From Anaerolineae bacterium (GTDB lineage Bacteria; Chloroflexota; Anaerolineae; B4-G1; SLSP01), in the NCBI GenBank assembly GCA_016927095.1, contig JAFGNI010000532.1:1-8112 (forward strand): DNA of 8,112 nt, given 5' to 3'. Under the pieces are notes generated by a model, which had not been told where the DNA came from, did not search any database, and saw only the letters and a program-made list of their open reading frames with translations. Numbering within the stretch: the first letter of the stretch is position 1; every line of letters begins with the position of its first letter. The position numbers and the translations under genes were made by a program. Below are positions 1 through 6,401 of this stretch, one piece after another.

Positions 1-780
1 ACCAGCTACCCGCGCCTGATCCAGGCCCTCGAAGAACGCCGCGCTTTCTTCAGGACGATGGGGGCCCATGCCACGGACCACGCGGCGCTGACAGCGCTGA
101 CGGGTGAGCTCTCCCCAAGCGAGGCGAGGGCGATCTTTGAGCGTGCGTTGGCGGGCCAGGCGACGTCTTCAGATGCTGCCCGGTTTACGGGCCATATGTT
201 GATGGAGATGGCGCGCATGAGTGTGGAGGACGGGCTGGTGATGCAACTCCACGTTGGGTCCTTCCGCAATCACAACCTCGCGCTCTTCGACAAGTTTGGC
301 GCGGACAAAGGGGCCGATATGCCGATCGCTACCGAGTTCACGCGCAACCTGCATCCCTTGCTCAACAAGTATGGCAACGACAAGCGCCTCACACTGATCC
401 TTTTCAACCTGGATGAGGATACCTATGCGCGTGAACTGGCCACGCTGGCCGGCCATTACCCAGCCATCAAGATCGGCCCGCCGTGGTGGTTCCACGATAG
501 CATCAATGGGATGCGGCGCTACTTCGACCGCATTATGGAGACCGCAGGCATCTACAACACGGCGGGTTTCAACGATGACACGCGTGCCTTCCCATCCATT
601 CCTGCGCGCCACGATGTGTGGCGTCGGGCCGCTGCGAATTGGGTCGCCGGCCTGCTGGTCCGGGGCATCATCGATGATGAGGATGCCCAAGAGATGATTC
701 AAGACCTTGCTTACGGGCTCGCGAAGCAAGCGTATGGTTTCGCAGACCAAGATTGGCACGATACGGCTGCGGGTCTCTAG
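1..780 (+). CDS. uxaC: Glucuronate isomerase (uronate isomerase), 3' part
   Basis: Cytoplasmic aldose-ketose isomerase of the amidohydrolase superfamily that converts D-glucuronate to D-fructuronate and D-galacturonate to D-tagaturonate, the first step of hexuronate breakdown. The reading frame is open from base 1, so the gene begins upstream; 259 residues are present and about 210 N-terminal residues are missing compared with a family length near 470. Visible family segments, counted from the window start, are RRAFFRTMGAHATDH (13-27), MQLHVGSFRNHN (81-92), the GPPWWFHD block (159-166) and ARHDVWRRAAANWVAG (from residue 202), near the usual C-terminal end. The ATG at 58 lies inside the conserved AFFRTMG segment and is not the start. 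It is the first visible gene of a uronate operon, and the following permease starts 3 bp after its stop. The assignment is secure from the C-terminal half alone. Confidence 0.95.
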   Translation, partial: TSYPRLIQALEERRAFFRTMGAHATDHAALTALTGELSPSEARAIFERALAGQATSSDAARFTGHMLMEMARMSVEDGLVMQLHVGSFRNHNLALFDKFGADKGADMPIATEFTRNLHPLLNKYGNDKRLTLILFNLDEDTYARELATLAGHYPAIKIGPPWWFHDSINGMRRYFDRIMETAGIYNTAGFNDDTRAFPSIPARHDVWRRAAANWVAGLLVRGIIDDEDAQEMIQDLAYGLAKQAYGFADQDWHDTAAGL

Positions 781-783
781 TTG

Positions 784-1710
784 ATGTCAGACGCTGAAGT
801 CACCAACAGGGTGGTCGTCAACCTGCTTCTTATCGGTCTCGGCTACTTGATTAAACGCGTCGGATTGGTCAGCCGTGATGAAGGGAAGGTGCTGAACCGC
901 ATTGTGCTCTACATCACGCTGCCCGCGATGAATCTGCGGGCGATCAGCGAGACGGAGCTTTCGTGGGGGCTTTTTGCACTGCCGGTGGTGATGTTGCTCG
1001 CCGGGCTGCTGATGAGCCGCGTGGGACGCTGGCGTGGCCTAGCAGCGGGTCTCTCGCGGAGGGATCTCGGCACGTTCGTTGTGTCGTTTTGCGGGGTGAT
1101 GGCATCGCTGGCCTATCCCTTTGCGGAGGCGGGATTCGGCACAGAGGGTGTCAGCACTGTAGCGATCAGCGACCTTGGGAATGCGATTGTGATCTTCGCA
1201 CTGGCATACTCGTTGTCGTTCCAGTATTCTGAGAACAACGATTTCAGCCGGTGGCAGATTCTAAGGAAGGTGGCAACCTTCTTCCCCTTGCACGCATTCG
1301 TGGTCGCTGTCGTACTCAACCTGGCGTGCGTCGGTCTCTGCGGGCTGCCTGGCGGTCTGGTTGATGCATTGGCGAGCATGAACTCTCCGCTGATGCTGCT
1401 GGGGCTTGGGATCTACCTGGAGTTTGATGTTTCACGCAGCGAGCGCAAGGTTCTGCTGACGCAGCTGTTCTGGAAATACGGGGTGGGTGCTGCTGTCGCC
1501 GTCTTTATGCTGTTAGCCCTGCCGCTTAGCGGGCCGACGCGGGCCGTGGCCTTCCTGCTGCCCCTGATGCCGACGTCGCTGTCAACGCTGCTCTACTCGG
1601 TGGAACAGGAGCTTAACCCGCGGCTGGCGGCGATGCTGATCTCGCTGACGATGGTGGTGAGCCTGGTCATCACGACCGTGGTCACGCTAGGTTTTCGCGA
1701 AGCATTCTAG
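784..1710 (+). CDS. AEC (auxin efflux carrier) family permease, candidate uronate transporter
   Basis: Integral membrane protein of 308 residues, the usual length for the AEC/membrane transport protein family, with about ten hydrophobic segments (roughly residues 9-25, 36-52, 60-80, 92-112, 120-145, 165-185, 197-214, 228-248, 253-272 and 281-304). Family signs are LNRIVLYITLPAMNL near residues 37-51, with the helix-breaking proline typical of the first repeat, and the SDLGNAIVIF segment after a small-residue helix. Known members move auxin, malate or other organic acids. Its place between uxaC and uxaE suggests, by inference only, a hexuronate or related sugar-acid carrier. The stop of uxaC is followed directly by TTG-ATG. 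ATG 784 is preferred, although TTG 781 is possible. No clear Shine-Dalgarno precedes it, so translational coupling to uxaC is likely. Substrate and direction of transport cannot be read from the sequence. Confidence 0.85.
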   Translation: MSDAEVTNRVVVNLLLIGLGYLIKRVGLVSRDEGKVLNRIVLYITLPAMNLRAISETELSWGLFALPVVMLLAGLLMSRVGRWRGLAAGLSRRDLGTFVVSFCGVMASLAYPFAEAGFGTEGVSTVAISDLGNAIVIFALAYSLSFQYSENNDFSRWQILRKVATFFPLHAFVVAVVLNLACVGLCGLPGGLVDALASMNSPLMLLGLGIYLEFDVSRSERKVLLTQLFWKYGVGAAVAVFMLLALPLSGPTRAVAFLLPLMPTSLSTLLYSVEQELNPRLAAMLISLTMVVSLVITTVVTLGFREAF

Positions 1711-1728
1711 GTGGTGATGGCTACCACC
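1710..1728 (+). other. Small intercistronic hairpin before uxaE
   Basis: GGTGGT (1710-1715) can pair perfectly with ACCACC (1723-1728) across a 7-nt loop. It starts at the last base of the permease stop codon and ends 6 nt before the AAGGAG Shine-Dalgarno of uxaE (1735-1740). Only three T residues follow, so it is not a convincing terminator; it might affect mRNA processing or stability. A 6-bp stem can arise by chance. Confidence 0.35.
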
Positions 1729-1747
1729 GCTTTCAAGGAGCAGATAT

Positions 1748-3232
1748 ATGAATGAGCAACTCGATAGCCGGCTGGTGGATTGGGAGCTACCTGGATTTGG
1801 CATCATCTATCCGCGTTCCGAGGTGGACTATGAGGGCACGCGCTATGTCCTTGCCCGGGACGCTGATGGGCGAAAGGTGCTGTGCGTTAAGGGCGATGTG
1901 ACCGGCCTCGAGGGCGAATGGCGGGGCGATGTCTGGGTTGGGCCGCTTTCCGTTCAGAACGCCGCTGTGTTGCGCTCTCGATTGCCGTGGCTCAACCCTG
2001 TACCGCTTGACCTTGCGACTTCGGCCGGCACCGGCGACCGGCTCGGTCTGGCAACGCCGGGTCACCTTCGCGCCGTGCGGACCGTCGGCGGGATCGCCCC
2101 CATCTTCGCCCAGCAGTCGATGCGCGAGAACGCCCGGACCGGTCGCACGCCGCAGCAGGTCATCGATGATGCGATGTGGGGGATCTTGCAGGAGGGCTGG
2201 TGCGAGCCTTGGGGCTCCGACGCGGATCACCTCAAGACGACGGACGATGTTGATCTCTGCGTTGCCGCAGGCTACACCTTCTATACCATCGATCCCGGAG
2301 ATCATGTCGACAACGATGCCCACACCGACGACCTGCAGACGCTCCGCGCGAAGTTTGAGGCGCTGCCATGGTCACGGTTGAGCGACTATCCTGATGCGAT
2401 GCGAGCGCGCTATGTGGGTCGGGAGCAGGTGATCGAGGATGGATATCATGGTGCGTTCTCCGTCACGTTCGATGAGACAGCGCTGCTGCGGGCGGCCTGC
2501 AAGTACGGGCGGGCGCTGGCGCATACGGCAGAGATGTATGCGCACCTGGTGCACGCCAAAGATGGTGCTCCCTTTGAACTCGAGGTGTCGGTCGATGAGA
2601 CCGAAACGCCGACCTCACCGTTGGAGCACGTCTTCATCGCGAGCGAGCTCTCGCGCCTAGGCGTGGAGTGGGTGAGTCTGGCCCCACGCTATGTGGGCCG
2701 GTTCGAGAAAGGGGTCGACTACATTGGCGATCTCGATATCTTCCACAAGGAGTTTGCCAAGCACGCTGCCATTGCCCGGGTCCTTGGGCCGTACAAGCTG
2801 AGCATTCACTCGGGATCGGACAAATTCAGCATCTATCCGCTGATGGCAGCGGAGACGCATCGCCTGGCGCACTTGAAGACAGCCGGGACCAGCTATCTGG
2901 AGGCATTGCGGGCCGTGGCGGGCGTCGATCCAGCGCTCTTCCGCGAGATCTTGGCCTTGGCCATCGCGCGCTACGGTGTAGATCGTGCGACCTATCACGT
3001 GTCGGCGGACGTCGCTAAGGTCCCCAGGCCTGACGCGTTGGCTGATGATGAGCTTGCCAATGTGCTGGACCTCTTCGATGGCCGCGAGGTGCTCCACGTG
3101 ACCTTCGGCTCGGTTCTGGATGTGTTCGGTGAACGGCTCAAGTCTGTGCTCGACGCGCACGAAGAGGCCCACTATGATGCCTTGGAGAAGCACTTCGTCC
3201 GGCATCTCACACCTTTCAGAGAGGAGGCGTAA
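1748..3232 (+). CDS. uxaE: D-tagaturonate 3-epimerase (UxaE family)
   Basis: Interconverts D-tagaturonate and D-fructuronate, so galacturonate enters the glucuronate branch without tagaturonate reductase or altronate dehydratase. This is the route described in Thermotoga, where UxaE is a metal-dependent epimerase. The 494-residue protein has the family's conserved blocks: GDRLGLATPGH (96-106), FAQQSMREN (120-128), GRTPQQVIDDA (132-142), QEGW (148-151), ADHLKT (159-164), TIDPGDHVD (180-188), SIHSGSDKFSIYP (352-364) and HLKTAGTSYLEALR (375-388). The conserved Asp and His residues in the ADHLKT, DPGDHVD and IHSGSDK blocks are plausible metal or substrate ligands, which is inference. ATG 1748 is preceded by AAGGAG (1735-1740) at 7-nt spacing, which supports this start. 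Its stop overlaps the uxuB start by one base (TAATG), so the two are probably translationally coupled. There are no signal or membrane segments. Confidence 0.92.
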   Translation: MNEQLDSRLVDWELPGFGIIYPRSEVDYEGTRYVLARDADGRKVLCVKGDVTGLEGEWRGDVWVGPLSVQNAAVLRSRLPWLNPVPLDLATSAGTGDRLGLATPGHLRAVRTVGGIAPIFAQQSMRENARTGRTPQQVIDDAMWGILQEGWCEPWGSDADHLKTTDDVDLCVAAGYTFYTIDPGDHVDNDAHTDDLQTLRAKFEALPWSRLSDYPDAMRARYVGREQVIEDGYHGAFSVTFDETALLRAACKYGRALAHTAEMYAHLVHAKDGAPFELEVSVDETETPTSPLEHVFIASELSRLGVEWVSLAPRYVGRFEKGVDYIGDLDIFHKEFAKHAAIARVLGPYKLSIHSGSDKFSIYPLMAAETHRLAHLKTAGTSYLEALRAVAGVDPALFREILALAIARYGVDRATYHVSADVAKVPRPDALADDELANVLDLFDGREVLHVTFGSVLDVFGERLKSVLDAHEEAHYDALEKHFVRHLTPFREEA

Positions 3233-4065
3233 TGGCTAAAGTAGACCTGCAGCAGCTGTTCGGCCTTGACGGCAAGGTAGCCGTGGTCACCGGTGGTGGG
3301 GGTGTGCTCTGCAGCACCCTAAGTCAGGCCCTTGCCGAAGTGGGCGTGAAAGTCGCTGTGCTGGACATCATACCGGCTGCAGCGGAAGCAGTTGTGGCGG
3401 AGGTGAAGGCGGCGGGCGGCACGGCAATTGCCGTAGCCTGCGATGTCCTGGACAAAGTCAGCGTCCAAGCAGCAGCCGACACAGTCCTGGAGGCCTTTGG
3501 TCGCGTGGATATCCTCATCAACGGCGCCGGCGGCAACCGATCGCAGGCCACGACGAGTGCGGACATATCCTTCTTCGACCTGCCCGCGGATGCGGTTCAG
3601 TGGGTCTTCAACCTGAACTTCATCGGCACGCTTCTGCCCTCACAGGTCTTCGGCAAGCTGATGGCGGAGCAGGGCGAGGGCGTGATTCTAAACATCTCCT
3701 CTATGAACGCGTTCAGACCCTTGACGCGCATCCCTGCCTACTCTGGCGCCAAAGCCGCCGTCAGCAACTTCACGCAGTGGCTTGCGGTGCACATGAATCA
3801 GGAGTATTCTCCCAACATCCGCGTCAATGCCCTGGCGCCCGGTTTCTTCCTCACCGAGCAAAACCGCTTCCTGTTGACCGATGAGGCGACCGGCGATCTG
3901 ACGCCCCGCGGTCAGACGATCATTGACCACACGCCGATGGGGCATTTTGGCACGCCCGAAGATCTCATCAGCGCGACGTTGTGGTTGCTCTCGCCGGGCG
4001 CGCGCTTCGTAACCGGTATCATCGTCCCTGTGGACGGTGGTTTCAGTGCTTTCAGCGGTGTTTAG
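3232..4065 (+). CDS. uxuB: D-mannonate oxidoreductase (fructuronate reductase), SDR type
   Basis: NAD(P)H-dependent reduction of D-fructuronate to D-mannonate, the step after UxaC and UxaE. The 277-residue protein is a short-chain dehydrogenase, unlike E. coli UxuB, which belongs to the long-chain mannitol dehydrogenase family. Visible features are the N-terminal nucleotide loop TGGGGVLC (20-27), D71-V72 after beta strand 3, NGAGGN (97-102), N129 in NLNFIGT, catalytic S157, Y170 and K174 in the YSGAK motif, and the LAPGFFLTEQN loop (201-211). The VxGxI-like nucleotide contact is modified, and the last glycine of the classical TGxxxGxG is Cys27; GGGGVLC-type loops appear typical of this mannonate-reductase SDR branch. 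ATG 3232 overlaps the uxaE stop, with GAGGAGG (3221-3227) just upstream. General SDR similarity alone would not fix the substrate, but operon context makes the assignment strong. Confidence 0.88.
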   Translation: MAKVDLQQLFGLDGKVAVVTGGGGVLCSTLSQALAEVGVKVAVLDIIPAAAEAVVAEVKAAGGTAIAVACDVLDKVSVQAAADTVLEAFGRVDILINGAGGNRSQATTSADISFFDLPADAVQWVFNLNFIGTLLPSQVFGKLMAEQGEGVILNISSMNAFRPLTRIPAYSGAKAAVSNFTQWLAVHMNQEYSPNIRVNALAPGFFLTEQNRFLLTDEATGDLTPRGQTIIDHTPMGHFGTPEDLISATLWLLSPGARFVTGIIVPVDGGFSAFSGV

Positions 4066-4072
4066 CCCAAGG

Positions 4073-4089
4073 GCAGTGCAAATCACTGC
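4073..4089 (+). other. Small intercistronic hairpin between uxuB and the HAD gene
   Basis: GCAGTG (4073-4078) pairs perfectly with CACTGC (4084-4089) across a 5-nt loop, and two G-T pairs could extend the stem outward (4071-4072 with 4090-4091). It lies 7 bp after the uxuB stop and about 10 nt before the Shine-Dalgarno of the next gene. Only two T residues follow it, so a Rho-independent terminator is unlikely. It resembles in size and position the hairpin before uxaE. Confidence 0.4.
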
Positions 4090-4099
4090 TTAGGATATC

Positions 4100-4107
4100 A
4101 AGGAGGT
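4100..4107 (+). promoter_or_regulatory. Strong ribosome binding site fixing the HAD gene start
   Basis: AAGGAGGT is a near-perfect Shine-Dalgarno. It is followed by two consecutive in-frame GTG codons at 4113 and 4116. This decides against the longer in-frame start at 3981, which would overlap uxuB by 85 bp. Confidence 0.85.
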
Positions 4108-4112
4108 CAAAC

Positions 4113-5018
4113 GTGGTGATATATCCCGAACCTGCTCAACCTCTGGCAGATATGCAGCCGGAGCACGACTTCTTCGTCGGCATCGACTCGGACGGGTGTG
4201 CCTTCGACACGATGGAGATCAAGCACAAGGAGTGCTTCACGCCCAACATCATCAAGTATTGGGATCTCCAAGCGGTCAGCAAATACGCACGGGAAGCCGC
4301 TGAGTTCGTCAATCTCTACTCCCAGTGGCGCGGCATCAACCGGTGGCCCGCGCTCGTGATGGTCTTCGACCTGTTGCGCGAGCGAGCGGATGTGCTGGCG
4401 CGCAACGTCGAACCCCCGCAGGCCGACCGCATTCGGGCGTTCATCGCCGATGACAACTTTCCCAAGAGCAATGACGGGTTGGCTGCCTATATGAAGGAGA
4501 ATCCCGACTCGGAGTTGGACCGCGCCTGGGCTTGGACTAACGCGGTGAATGATACCATCGCCGACATGGTCCACGGCGTGCCGCCCTTCCCGGGTGTGCG
4601 GGAGAGCCTGGCTTTCCTGGCAGACAAGGCCGACATGATCGTGGTCTCAGCCACACCTCTGGAGGCGCTCCGGCGCGAATGGCAAGAGCACAACATCGCC
4701 CAGTATGTCGAGGTGATCGCCGGACAGGAGATGGGCAAGAAGCAGCTTCACCTGCAGCTTGCCTCCGAAGGCAAGTACGCTGCCAACCACGTCCTGATGA
4801 TCGGCGACGCGCCCGGTGATATGAAGGCGGCTAAGGCCAACAACGCCCTCTTCTTCCCGATCAACCCGGGCGATGAGGAGACCTCCTGGCAGCGGTTCCA
4901 TGAGGAGGCTGTCACCAAGTTTCTGAATGAGGAATATGCCGGCGACTATGAGGCCAAGTTGATCGCCGAGTTTGAGGCGATGCTGCCCGAGACGCCGCCT
5001 TGGCGGCGGAAGGGATAA
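4113..5018 (+). CDS. HAD-superfamily hydrolase of unknown substrate, in the uronate operon
   Basis: A 301-residue cytoplasmic HAD-type hydrolase, probably a phosphatase for a small phosphorylated metabolite. Motif I is GIDSDGCAFDTM (23-34), with nucleophile D25 and acid/base D27. A large insert (about 35-155) forms an all-helical cap between motifs I and II, rich in aromatic and charged residues. Motif II is IVVSATP (176-182, S179). The motif III lysine is K209 or K210 in GQEMGKKQ. Motif IV is MIGDAPGDMKAAK (229-241, D232 and D236). Motif I has Cys where most HAD phosphatases have Thr (DxDGT). The start is GTG 4113, or possibly GTG 4116, chosen from the strong AAGGAGGT at 4100. It follows uxuB by 47 bp and is probably co-transcribed. 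The stop codon lies inside the G-rich repeat that follows, so the last few residues (RRKG) come from that repeat's edge. I do not recognise a specific function; a repair or overflow role in uronate metabolism is a guess. Confidence 0.8.
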   Translation: MVIYPEPAQPLADMQPEHDFFVGIDSDGCAFDTMEIKHKECFTPNIIKYWDLQAVSKYAREAAEFVNLYSQWRGINRWPALVMVFDLLRERADVLARNVEPPQADRIRAFIADDNFPKSNDGLAAYMKENPDSELDRAWAWTNAVNDTIADMVHGVPPFPGVRESLAFLADKADMIVVSATPLEALRREWQEHNIAQYVEVIAGQEMGKKQLHLQLASEGKYAANHVLMIGDAPGDMKAAKANNALFFPINPGDEETSWQRFHEEAVTKFLNEEYAGDYEAKLIAEFEAMLPETPPWRRKG

Positions 5019-5077
5019 GGGATAGGGGGCCAAGGGCAAAGGGATAGGGGATAAGGGATGGGGGACAAGGGATAGGG
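5012..5077 (+). repeat. G-rich GGGATA(A) direct-repeat array with G-quadruplex potential
   Basis: Ten runs of three to five G occur in 66 bases on the coding strand, separated by 2-4 nt spacers, mostly ATA, ATAA, CAAA or ACAA. This meets the usual four-tract quadruplex pattern more than twice over. The array begins inside the last codons of the HAD gene, and the TAA stop (5016-5018) is one of its spacers. The spacer to proB is 143 bp. I saw no convincing promoter in it, and the stretch 5078-5132 shows nothing recognisable. Confidence 0.8.
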
Positions 5078-5132
5078 CATAGATTTGGAACGGGTCCGGG
5101 GACAGAGCTGAAGCCTTGTGGCGGTGCTCTAG

Positions 5133-5151
5133 TCCTTATCCCCTTTCCCTT
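5133..5151 (-). repeat. C-rich inverted copy of the G-rich repeat, just before proB
   Basis: This 19-base tract (containing TTATCCCC and TTTCCCTT) is the reverse complement of 5039-5057 at 17 of 19 positions. With a loop of about 75 nt the two could form a long imperfect stem in the mRNA, in competition with quadruplex formation in the G-rich arm. It occupies the place where a proB Shine-Dalgarno would be expected, ending 10 nt before the ATG. Confidence 0.7.
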
Positions 5152-5161
5152 CTGCATCGAC

Positions 5162-6331
5162 ATGACAGTTGACAAGACACCCAAGCGCATCGTCGTCAAG
5201 GTCGGCACGAGCGTGCTGACAGACGGCACCCGCCGACTCAGCCCGCCGCGGATGGTGGATTTGGCGCGCCAGTGTGCCGAATTGCAGCGCCGGGGTCACG
5301 AGGTGATCCTGTGCACGTCGGGCGCGATTGCCGCCGGTCGTGAGCGGCTTGGGCAGTTGGACCTCGCCCGGGCCAGCGCGCCCGGAGGATCTACTGTTGC
5401 GACGAAGCAGATGTTGGCTGCCGTAGGTCAGAGCCGGTTGATGTTGATGTGGGGGCAGTTCTTCGAGATCTACGGTCTCAACGTGGGGCAGATCCTGCTG
5501 ACGCACGGCGATGTTGCCAGCCGGGGTCGCTTTCTCAACGCCCAGGACACGCTCCAGGCTCTGCTCGAGCATCATATCATCCCCGTGATCAACGAGAACG
5601 ACGCTGTCGCGACGGACGAGATCAAGATCGGGGACAATGATAATCTGTCGGCCCTGGTAGCCGTGCTCGCCGACGCGGACCTGCTGATTCTCTTGACGGA
5701 CCAGCCTGGTTTGTTTACGGCTGATCCGCGTGAGGACGCTGGTGCTGAACTGATCGCGGAGGTGCGCGTGATCGATGAGCAACTGCGCGCACTAGCCGGT
5801 GGTAGCCGGACGGGCCTGGGGGTGGGGGGGATGGCGACCAAGCTGGAGGCTGCTGCCACGGCGCGTCGGGCCGGCACAGAGGTTGTCATCGCGCTCGGCA
5901 ACGAGCCCAACGTGCTGATTCGGCTGGTGGACAGCGGCGGCAAGCCTGAGCGGGAGCTCTTGGGGACGCGATTCCCAGCGCTAGAGACGCCGCCGGAGAA
6001 CCGCAAGCGATGGATTCTGGCTGGCGTGGTGAACTCCGGTCACATCGTCGTGGATCACGGGGCTGCGCATGCGCTGCGCCACGAAGGGCGCAGCCTCTTG
6101 CCGGCTGGCATTGTCATGGTGGTGGGCACCTTTGACCGCGGCGATACCGTTTCCATCGTGGAGCAGGATGGTGAGGGCGCGCTCAATGGCGAGGTTGCTC
6201 GGGGTGTGGTGCGCTATGCCAGCGAGGAGCTAGCTCGGATCAAGGGCCAGCATTCGGAGGCCATCTCAGGGGTGCTGGGCTACACATATGGTGCTGTCGC
6301 GGTCCACCGGAACGACCTGATTCTGCTCTAG
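5162..6331 (+). CDS. proB: Glutamate 5-kinase with PUA domain
   Basis: Phosphorylates L-glutamate with ATP to gamma-glutamyl phosphate, the first and usually proline-inhibited step of proline synthesis, and passes the product to ProA. The 389-residue protein has an amino acid kinase domain (about 8-265) with VVKVGTSVLT (11-20), CTSGAIAAGR (51-60), KQMLAAVGQSRL (82-93), PVINENDAV (141-149), IGDNDNLSALVA (156-167), LLTDQPGLFTADP (178-189) and the glycine-rich GLGVGGMATKL (218-228). A C-terminal PUA domain (about 280-385) starts at ENRKRWI and ends with GYTYGAVAVHRNDLI. It is slightly longer than E. coli ProB (367) through small insertions near residues 70-79 and 335-345. ATG 5162 puts the first kinase motif at the normal distance from the N-terminus, but no Shine-Dalgarno precedes it; the upstream tract is pyrimidine-rich. 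The message may be leaderless or initiated in some other way. ProA follows after 70 bp. Confidence 0.95.
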   Translation: MTVDKTPKRIVVKVGTSVLTDGTRRLSPPRMVDLARQCAELQRRGHEVILCTSGAIAAGRERLGQLDLARASAPGGSTVATKQMLAAVGQSRLMLMWGQFFEIYGLNVGQILLTHGDVASRGRFLNAQDTLQALLEHHIIPVINENDAVATDEIKIGDNDNLSALVAVLADADLLILLTDQPGLFTADPREDAGAELIAEVRVIDEQLRALAGGSRTGLGVGGMATKLEAAATARRAGTEVVIALGNEPNVLIRLVDSGGKPERELLGTRFPALETPPENRKRWILAGVVNSGHIVVDHGAAHALRHEGRSLLPAGIVMVVGTFDRGDTVSIVEQDGEGALNGEVARGVVRYASEELARIKGQHSEAISGVLGYTYGAVAVHRNDLILL

Positions 6332-6347
6332 GGGATCATAGGCATCC

Positions 6348-6375
6348 GGCAGTCGTCAGTTGTCAGCCGTCAGTC
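6348..6375 (+). repeat. Four tandem GTCAGYY-like heptamers in the proB-proA spacer
   Basis: Four consecutive 7-bp units read GGCAGTC, GTCAGTT, GTCAGCC and GTCAGTC. They share the core [GT]CAG with one or two differences per unit. They lie 16 bp after the proB stop and end 26 bp before the proA ATG at 6402. The array is short, and no function can be assigned from sequence. Confidence 0.65.
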
Positions 6376-6390
6376 ATAGGGAATAACAGG

Positions 6391-6396
6391 TAGGAG
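6391..6396 (+). promoter_or_regulatory. Ribosome binding site for the upstream proA start
   Basis: TAGGAG (within AGGAGTGGAG) lies 5 nt before ATG 6402 and supports it as a real start. GTG 6396 overlaps this site and would lack its own Shine-Dalgarno, so it is disfavoured. Confidence 0.6.
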
Positions 6397-6401
6397 TGGA
6401 G

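Noticed and set aside
169..759. Reverse-strand open frame of 196 codons opposite uxaC
   Set aside because: It lies fully opposite strongly conserved uxaC codons, has no recognisable domain, and is what high-GC codon bias produces on the antisense strand. The same holds for 1787-2323, 2657-3205, 5129-5782 and 7305-7844 on the minus strand.
3289..3312. Cys27 in place of the last Gly of the SDR nucleotide loop as a sign of inactivation
   Set aside because: The GGGGVLC loop appears to be a normal variant in mannonate-reductase-type SDRs, and the catalytic Ser, Tyr and Lys are all intact.
3981..4112. Longer in-frame start for the HAD gene overlapping the end of uxuB
   Set aside because: The segment 3981-4065 is the conserved C-terminal coding region of uxuB in another frame, and AAGGAGGT at 4100 points to GTG 4113 or 4116.
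5165..5175. TTGACA-like -35 element near the start of proB
   Set aside because: The hexamer lies inside the proB coding sequence (5168-5173), with no matching -10 and no gene start at a suitable distance downstream.
6396..6401. GTG 6396 as the proA start
   Set aside because: It overlaps the AGGAG Shine-Dalgarno that serves ATG 6402 and has no ribosome site of its own.
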